64,000 nt of DNA from Nocardia alba NBRC 108234 (GTDB taxonomy: Bacteria; Actinomycetota; Actinomycetes; Mycobacteriales; Mycobacteriaceae), in assembly GCF_001612665.1 (NCBI RefSeq), contig NZ_BDAX01000001.1, forward strand, positions 1 through 64,000. Direction: 5' to 3'. Under the pieces are notes generated by a model, which made no database searches, was not told the origin of the DNA, and worked only from the letters and a program-made list of their open reading frames with translations. The translations under genes were made by a program, and so were the position numbers. Positions 59,333 to 64,000 of the stretch are shown piece by piece (position 1 is the stretch's first letter; every line of letters starts with the position of its first letter).

Positions 59333-60061
59333 CTTGGTCGCGGGTGGTTGTACGGCGGTGGCACCGAGTAGATCCAGTGCGTCGACCGCGTTCGTCACGC
59401 GCAGGGGTGATTCGGTGTCGGTCTCACCCAGCTGTGCGGCGACCCATGCACGGGTGGGGCCGGATTCGTGGCGGCCCGCGACGAACCACACACCGCGTGC
59501 GGGTTCGCTCGACTGGTTGACGTACATATGAGGCCGGGTGGAGTCGAAGCACAGTGAGTCGCCCGCGCCGATGGTGTACCTGTCGAAATCGAGCAGCAGC
59601 GTCAACTCCCCGGCGAACAGGTAGGCGTACTCGGTTCCGGAGTGGCGCATCGGCATTCGGTCCACCGAGCTCGCGGCACCCGGCTCGTAGGTGACCAGCA
59701 GGGCGTCGACGCCCGCGTCCGGGTCGACCGCCAGCTTTTCCCACCGGACCCCGTTGGCCATTTCCAGTACCGGGTTGTCCGCGGCGCGTTGAACGACTCC
59801 GGTGGAACGGCTGGTGCCCGGAAGTCCGGCCGGTTCCGCGGTGGGCTCGGTGCGGCCGTACCGGATGCCCAGCAGATCGTCGAGGGAGACCTCGAGATGG
59901 TTGACGAGCGCGTAGAGAGTGCTCACCGACGGCTGGGACTTGTTGTTCTCGATCTGGGAAAGCTGGCTGGCGGAGATGCCCGCCGCGGCCGCCAACCCGC
60001 GCAGACTTGAACCCCGATCCAGACGCGCCTGCTTCAACGCCGGTCCGATCCTGTCCTGCAT
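59315..60061 (-). CDS. XRE-cupin transcriptional regulator
   Basis: ATG 60061 has AGAGGT upstream; the frame continues to 60097. The 248-residue protein has an XRE HTH (RGSSLRGLAAAAGISASQLSQIENNKSQPSVSTLYAL, quoted here only as its position, about residues 12-55) and a C-terminal cupin (SVDRMPMRHSGTEYAYLFAGEL; ARGVWFVAGRHESGP). In this family the HTH binds operators and the cupin a small ligand. Operator repeats at 60101-60138 and 60303-60313 lie between it and the divergent hydroxyquinol operon, which it probably controls. Confidence 0.85.
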   Translation of the reverse strand: MQDRIGPALKQARLDRGSSLRGLAAAAGISASQLSQIENNKSQPSVSTLYALVNHLEVSLDDLLGIRYGRTEPTAEPAGLPGTSRSTGVVQRAADNPVLEMANGVRWEKLAVDPDAGVDALLVTYEPGAASSVDRMPMRHSGTEYAYLFAGELTLLLDFDRYTIGAGDSLCFDSTRPHMYVNQSSEPARGVWFVAGRHESGPTRAWVAAQLGETDTESPLRVTNAVDALDLLGATAVQPPATKPGRDR

Positions 60062-60100
60062 CAGCGCACCTCTGTCCACTCGCCGAAACAAAATCAACTA

Positions 60101-60138
60101 TTAGTGAACACTACGGGTTCACTGATAGTGAACACTAC
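60101..60138. promoter_or_regulatory. Operators for the XRE-cupin regulator
   Basis: TTAGTGAACACTAC (60101-60114) recurs as TAGTGAACACTAC (60126-60138), and between them TTCACTGATAGTGAA (60118-60132) is an inverted repeat. A weaker copy, ACTGAACACAT (60303-60313), lies near the opposite promoter. Confidence 0.65.
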
Positions 60139-60274
60139 TGTGCCGCACGGCGAACCTCGGTAGTCCGCCCCGACGTGCCGTTTTCGACAGCGCTTCTGCC
60201 CCTGAGGTGCCTCTTCTCGGCGATTCGAATGTCGCTCACGAGCCGCGATCGAGGCGATAACCGTTGTCCCGTGG

Positions 60275-60313
60275 TTGACATCACTCCCTATATGTTTAAT
60301 GATACTGAACACA
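60275..60313 (+). promoter_or_regulatory. Candidate promoter of the hydroxyquinol operon
   Basis: TTGACA (60275-60280) is followed after 17 bases by AATGAT (60298-60303), a plausible -35/-10 pair. The operator-like ACTGAACACAT overlaps the -10. The transcript would have a leader of about 150 bases before GTG 60465. Confidence 0.45.
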
Positions 60314-60464
60314 TTCGCGGTGGCTTCAGCCCCGTTCCCCGTCATCGACGACGAAGGAGACTCGTGTCTTTCCCGATTGCGCGACTTCGGTCGACCTGCT
60401 TTTCTCCGCCTCTCACCACCGCTCACCGATTCGCCGCGACAGTCGCCGTAGCGGGGGAGGGGCC

Positions 60465-61355
60465 GTGCTGATCGGATTCGCGGGCCTGGGCCGAATGGGC
60501 AGGCCGATGGCCGCCCACCTGGCCGCGGCGGGACACACCGTTCTCGCCTATGACCCGCATGTCGAGCAAGCGCCCGAAGGGGTCGGCCTCGCCGACTTCC
60601 CCGATGCGCTGGCCGCCGCCGCATTGACGATCAGCATGCTGCCCGATGGTGAATCCACTCGCGACCTGGTGATCGAGGGTCTGCGCGCCGTCACGCCCGG
60701 CCACTTGCACATCGTGATGGGTACCGTCGGCCCGGAGGTCGTCCGTGAACTCGCCGACCTGCCGCATCTCGCGGTGATCGATGCCCCGGTGTCGGGCAGT
60801 GTGTCGATGGCCGAAACCGCCGCCATCACCACGATGGTCGGCGCCACGCCCGAACAGTTCAAGCGGGCGCAGCCGGTACTGGCCGCGATGACCACCGCCC
60901 AGTTCCACGCAGGACCCGTCGGCTCGGGGTCCACAGCCAAACTCGCGGTCAACGCCGTCCTGGCCGGGCTGAGTCAGGCTGTCGCGGAAGGACTTCTGCT
61001 CGCCGAAGCCGGTGCCCTCGACCCGGCCACGTTCTACGACATCCTGCGCAACAGCGCGGCGGGCGCACCCTATGTCGGCTACAAGCAGCAGGCATACCTC
61101 GCGCCGGAGTCGACCCCGGTCGCGGCGCCGGTATCGCTGATCCGCAAGGACCTCGGCCTGGCACTCGCGCTGGCCCACCGTCACCGGCTGCTCCTGCCCG
61201 GATCCGAAGCCGCGTTCGCCGTCCTCGACGATGCCGTGGCCACCGGGCTGGGTCAGGCCGACATGGCCGAGGTCCTCACCGTCCTGCGCCGCCGCAACGG
61301 CGTGATGTTGCGCGAAACCCTGTCCACCGCACCACAGACCGGAGCCCTCTCATGA
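60465..61355 (+). CDS. 3-hydroxyisobutyrate-dehydrogenase-like NAD(P)-dependent enzyme
   Basis: GTG 60465 has GGGGGAGGGG just upstream. The 296-residue protein has the N-terminal dinucleotide motif GFAGLGRMGRPMAAHL, the substrate strand VIDAPVSGSVSMAE, the catalytic Lys region GSGSTAKLAVNAVLAG and the C-terminal KDLGLALALA of beta-hydroxyacid dehydrogenases. In this operon its substrate is probably a small hydroxy acid or semialdehyde linked to resorcinol or hydroxyquinol breakdown, but that is inference. The next gene starts in its stop codon (ATGA). Confidence 0.8.
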   Translation: MLIGFAGLGRMGRPMAAHLAAAGHTVLAYDPHVEQAPEGVGLADFPDALAAAALTISMLPDGESTRDLVIEGLRAVTPGHLHIVMGTVGPEVVRELADLPHLAVIDAPVSGSVSMAETAAITTMVGATPEQFKRAQPVLAAMTTAQFHAGPVGSGSTAKLAVNAVLAGLSQAVAEGLLLAEAGALDPATFYDILRNSAAGAPYVGYKQQAYLAPESTPVAAPVSLIRKDLGLALALAHRHRLLLPGSEAAFAVLDDAVATGLGQADMAEVLTVLRRRNGVMLRETLSTAPQTGALS

Positions 61356-61750
61356 CCGATACTCTCGCTACGGCCGAGATCGAATCGACCATCCGCTCTC
61401 TCGAAGACGCTCGCTACGCCGCGGTAGTGGCAGGCGACATCGAAGGCTTCGCCGCCTTCGCGCACCCCGAGTTGCTCTACACGCACTCCAATGCCGCGGT
61501 CGACACCCTCGACAGCTACCTGGAGAAACTGCGCACCGGCTTCTACGTCTACCACCGGATCGACCACCCGGTGCACAAGATCGTCGTCGTCGGCGACACC
61601 GTGCTGGTCTCCGGTGAGATGCGCGCCGACATCACCGCCGGCGGGGTGCGCAAACAACTCGCCAACAGCGCGCTCGCGGTCTGGGTGCGCGACGGCGGTC
61701 GGTGGCTGCTGCTCGGCTACGGACCCACGGTCATCCCGGGGGCTATCTGA
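61352..61750 (+). CDS. SnoaL/DUF4440-like NTF2-fold protein
   Basis: The 132-residue protein has the pattern of the cone-shaped NTF2 fold: RSLEDARYAAVVAGDIEGF, HPELLYTHSNAAVDTLD, IVVVGDTVLVSGEM and ALAVWVRDGGRWLLL. DUF4440-type proteins include small hydratases, isomerases and inactive binding proteins. Tight overlaps on both sides (ATGA with the dehydrogenase, TGATG with the reductase) make a direct metabolic role in the pathway likely, perhaps as an isomerase or hydratase. Confidence 0.8.
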   Translation: MTDTLATAEIESTIRSLEDARYAAVVAGDIEGFAAFAHPELLYTHSNAAVDTLDSYLEKLRTGFYVYHRIDHPVHKIVVVGDTVLVSGEMRADITAGGVRKQLANSALAVWVRDGGRWLLLGYGPTVIPGAI

Positions 61751-62826
61751 TGACACAGTTCACCTACGACGGCCTGCCGGGCCGGGTCGTCTTCGGCGCC
61801 GGTGCCGCACGGACCCAATTGCTCACCGAGCTCGACCTGCTCGGCGCCCGCCGCGTGCTGCTCATCGCCACCGATGCCGAGAACGGCACCGCGACACAGC
61901 TGTGCGCACCGTTCGCCGATCGGGTGGTCGCGACCTTCTCCGAGGTTCGTCCCCACGTGCCCGCCGAGGTCGCCGAGCTCGCCCGCAAGATCGCACTCGA
62001 TGCCGACGCCGACGTGGTGCTGTCGGTGGGCGGCGGCTCGACGACGGGAACGGCCAAGATCGTCGCCTTGACCACCGGTCTGCCGGTGCTCGCTGTGCCG
62101 ACGACCTATGCCGGTTCCGAAGTGACCCCGGTGTGGGGCCTGACCGAGCGCGGGCGCAAGACCACCGGGACCGATCGACGGGTGCTGCCCAAGACCGTCG
62201 TCTACGACCCGGAGCTGACTCTTACTCTGCCGGTAGAACTCTCGGTCGCCAGCGGACTCAACGCGGTGGCGCACTGTGTCGAGGCTTTCTGGGCGCCACG
62301 GCGAAGCCCGGTGTCCAGTGCGGTCGCCGAAGACGGCATCCGTCACCTGGTCAACGGCCTGACCACGATCGCGTCCACCCCGACCGGCCTGGCCAGCCGC
62401 GGTGAACTGCTGCTCGGTGCCTACCTGGCCGGATCGGCGTTCGCCGTCGCCGGATCCGGGCTGCACCACAAGATCTGCCACGTCCTCGGCGGGGCGTTCG
62501 ACCTGCCCCACGCCCATACACACGCCATCGTGCTGCCCTACGTACTGGCCTACAACGCTCCCAACGCAGGCGAGGCCGTCGGCCGGATCAGCCGCGCGCT
62601 CGGGCGAGTCGACATCGTCGACGGCCTGCGTGAACTCGGTGGTGCGGTCGGCGTCCCCGCGGGGCTGCGTGAGCTCGGCATGGACGAGTCCGGTGTCGAC
62701 GACGTGATCGACGACATCCTGGCGATCGCCCCGGCCGACAACCCGACCCGCGTCACCGCGGAAGGGCTGCGCGCGATCTTGCACGGTGCATGGGCAGGAT
62801 CGCACCCTGTAGGGCCGACGGCATGA
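61750..62826 (+). CDS. Maleylacetate reductase
   Basis: ATG 61750 shares one base with the preceding stop (TGATG). The 358-residue protein is an iron-type alcohol dehydrogenase: [28 protein letters not shown] (NAD(P)-binding GGGS), [17 protein letters not shown] and metal-site histidines in [13 protein letters not shown] and [13 protein letters not shown]. The pattern [13 protein letters not shown] is typical of maleylacetate reductases, which reduce maleylacetate to 3-oxoadipate. That product feeds pcaIJ and pcaF, located 5 kb away. Confidence 0.9.
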   Translation: MTQFTYDGLPGRVVFGAGAARTQLLTELDLLGARRVLLIATDAENGTATQLCAPFADRVVATFSEVRPHVPAEVAELARKIALDADADVVLSVGGGSTTGTAKIVALTTGLPVLAVPTTYAGSEVTPVWGLTERGRKTTGTDRRVLPKTVVYDPELTLTLPVELSVASGLNAVAHCVEAFWAPRRSPVSSAVAEDGIRHLVNGLTTIASTPTGLASRGELLLGAYLAGSAFAVAGSGLHHKICHVLGGAFDLPHAHTHAIVLPYVLAYNAPNAGEAVGRISRALGRVDIVDGLRELGGAVGVPAGLRELGMDESGVDDVIDDILAIAPADNPTRVTAEGLRAILHGAWAGSHPVGPTA

Positions 62827-63707
62827 CCGGCGACCCGGCTACCGCCGTGAACAAGGAACAGGCCGTCACCGAGGAGGTGCTGGCCAGCTTCGATGCCACC
62901 CCCGATCCTCGGCTGCGCGAGGTGATGCACAGTCTCGTGCGGCACCTGCACGCCTTCGCCCGCGACGTCAGGCTCACCGAACACGAGTGGGAGTCGGCGA
63001 TCGAATTCCTCACTCGCGCAGGGCATATCACCGACAGTCGGCGTCAGGAATTCATTCTGCTCTCCGATGTACTCGGCCTGTCCATGCTCACGGTCGCCAT
63101 CAACGAACCCGCCGAGCCCGGCGCTACCGAGTCGACGGTGTTCGGTCCGTTCTTCGTCGATTCCGCACCGGAGATTCCGCTCGGCGGCGATATCGCCCGG
63201 GGCGCGAAGGGTCTGCCCTGCTACGTATCCGGCCAGGTTCGCACTACCGGTGGCGAGCCGATCGAGGGGGCGCGGATCGAAGTGTGGGAAGCCGACTCCG
63301 ACGGTTTCTACGACGTCCAGTACACCGACGACCGCTCGGCCGGTCGCGGCTGGCTGCGCTCGGGCGCGAACGGCGAGTACCGATTCTGGTCGGTGCTGCC
63401 CGCGCCGTATCCGATTCCCCACGACGGCCCGGTCGGCGACCTGCTGACCGCGACCGCCCGCGGCCCGATGCGCCCCGCGCATCTGCACTACATGGTCACC
63501 GCGCCGGATTTCCGGCCCCTGATCACCCATATCTTCGTCGCGGGCGACCCCTACCTCGACTGCGACGCGGTGTTCGGCGTGAAGGAGAACCTCGTCGTCG
63601 AGGCGGTCCACCACGCCGACACCCCCGCTCCTGACGGGACGCATCCGCAGGACGGCTGGACGAGCATCACGTTCGACCTGGTGCTGGCCACCCACGACGG
63701 CCGCTAG
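62823..63707 (+). CDS. Hydroxyquinol 1,2-dioxygenase (intradiol)
   Basis: ATG 62823 overlaps the reductase stop (ATGA). The 294-residue protein has the N-terminal dimerisation part ([20 protein letters not shown]), [44 protein letters not shown] and the iron site [15 protein letters not shown]. The iron ligands should be the Tyr residues of FYDVQY and PYPIP and the two His of AHLH. The sequence fits the hydroxyquinol branch of intradiol dioxygenases; catechol 1,2-dioxygenase is less likely given the adjacent maleylacetate reductase. Confidence 0.9.
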   Translation: MTGDPATAVNKEQAVTEEVLASFDATPDPRLREVMHSLVRHLHAFARDVRLTEHEWESAIEFLTRAGHITDSRRQEFILLSDVLGLSMLTVAINEPAEPGATESTVFGPFFVDSAPEIPLGGDIARGAKGLPCYVSGQVRTTGGEPIEGARIEVWEADSDGFYDVQYTDDRSAGRGWLRSGANGEYRFWSVLPAPYPIPHDGPVGDLLTATARGPMRPAHLHYMVTAPDFRPLITHIFVAGDPYLDCDAVFGVKENLVVEAVHHADTPAPDGTHPQDGWTSITFDLVLATHDGR

Positions 63708-63727
63708 CGCTCCCGTCACTCACACGA

Positions 63728-63747
63728 CCGGACCCGTCGAGGTCCGG
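63728..63747. terminator. Hairpin between dioxygenase and transporter genes
   Basis: CCGGACC (63728-63734) pairs with GGTCCGG (63741-63747) over six bases. It may end the hydroxyquinol operon or attenuate transcription into the transporter. Confidence 0.45.
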
Positions 63748-63902
63748 ATCGAACGGCACCGCTATGCCTTTCGCCGGATTACACACCGGCAGGCGATTGC
63801 TCGGTGCCGGTTCCACCTGTGCGGCGAACACCCGTTCGCCGCGATTCGAAGATCACTGCTGCCCGGGCACGACCCCCAGCAGCTCACACTGGAGGTACAA
63901 CG

Positions 63903-64000
63903 ATGCGACGTACACGTTGGATCGTGCTCGGCGGGTGTTTTCTCGCCTACCTGTTCGACGCCCTGGAAATCGTCCTACTCTCCATGGCGCTACCGTCCAT
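63903..64000 (+). CDS. MFS transporter, 5' end only
   Basis: ATG 63903 follows CTGGAGGTA. The 32 codons present encode a first membrane helix (WIVLGGCFLAYLFDALEIVLL) with the FDALE pattern at the end of helix 1, typical of aromatic-acid/H+ symporters of the major facilitator superfamily. Position after hydroxyquinol genes suggests uptake of the pathway substrate. The gene continues past the window end. Confidence 0.7.
   Translation, partial: MRRTRWIVLGGCFLAYLFDALEIVLLSMALPS

Overview
The window is 64 kb of a high-G+C actinobacterial chromosome. By eye most genes are around 65-70% G+C with strong third-position bias. A mycolyltransferase-like esterase (45590-46600), a cutinase-type hydrolase, an MCE lipoprotein, a FadE5-like acyl-CoA dehydrogenase, a DosR/DosS pair and a PrrA/PrrB pair all point to a mycolate-containing genus. 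Nocardia is the best guess and Rhodococcus is possible; the genus is an inference. I saw no rRNA, tRNA or CRISPR array.

Layout. (1) 1-10.7 kb is an accessory region. It holds an IS5-family (IS427-type) element bounded by TTA duplications, an XRE-TPR regulator, an alpha/beta hydrolase, a markedly lower-G+C two-gene Gabija anti-phage system (gajA-gajB) and scar tissue: an IS3 transposase relic fused to a helix-turn-helix fragment, and the tail of a TPR regulator. A 2H phosphoesterase, CutA and two small unknown genes follow. (2) 10.7-22.6 kb carries regulatory and housekeeping genes: dosS-dosR, an iron-box-controlled siderophore-interacting protein, a CorA transporter, a beta-helix-like protein, a LuxR response regulator with an unusual tandem-module histidine kinase, and two membrane proteins sharing a Trp/Pro-rich N-terminus. 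(3) 22.8-52.8 kb is a large accessory catabolic and envelope region. Its core is an mhp-like meta-cleavage operon (34.0-40.4 kb: C-C hydrolase, extradiol dioxygenase, flavin hydroxylase, hydratase, aldehyde dehydrogenase, aldolase). Around it lie two amidohydrolases plus a truncated third, a FAH-family hydrolase, FadE5-like dehydrogenase, acyltransferase, orphan MCE lipoprotein, YhgE-like membrane protein, secreted protease, Ag85-like esterase, cutinase and PrrAB-like and Cvn-like sensors. Five TetR-family regulators are interspersed. (4) 53.0-54.9 kb holds two divergent paralogous unknown genes, one predicted Tat-exported. (5) 54.9-64 kb holds a 3-oxoadipate and hydroxyquinol branch: pcaIJ, IclR regulator and pcaF, then an XRE-cupin regulator divergent from an operon for a 3-hydroxyisobutyrate-dehydrogenase-like protein, a SnoaL/DUF4440-like protein, maleylacetate reductase and hydroxyquinol 1,2-dioxygenase, and finally an MFS transporter cut by the window end.

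How the parts fit. Block 5 contains every enzyme needed to take hydroxyquinol to succinyl-CoA and acetyl-CoA. Block 3 would take a hydroxyphenyl-alkanoate-like substrate through meta cleavage to pyruvate and acetyl-CoA. The most interesting signal is a palindrome, TGAT-N6-ATCA with variants, found upstream of nearly every transcription unit from 23.8 to 50.7 kb. It suggests that one TetR-type regulon links aromatic catabolism to export, lipid and cell-envelope genes. Two 110-bp promoter copies 21 kb apart (about 79% identical) and two near-identical TetR genes with conserved promoters support growth of this regulon by duplication.
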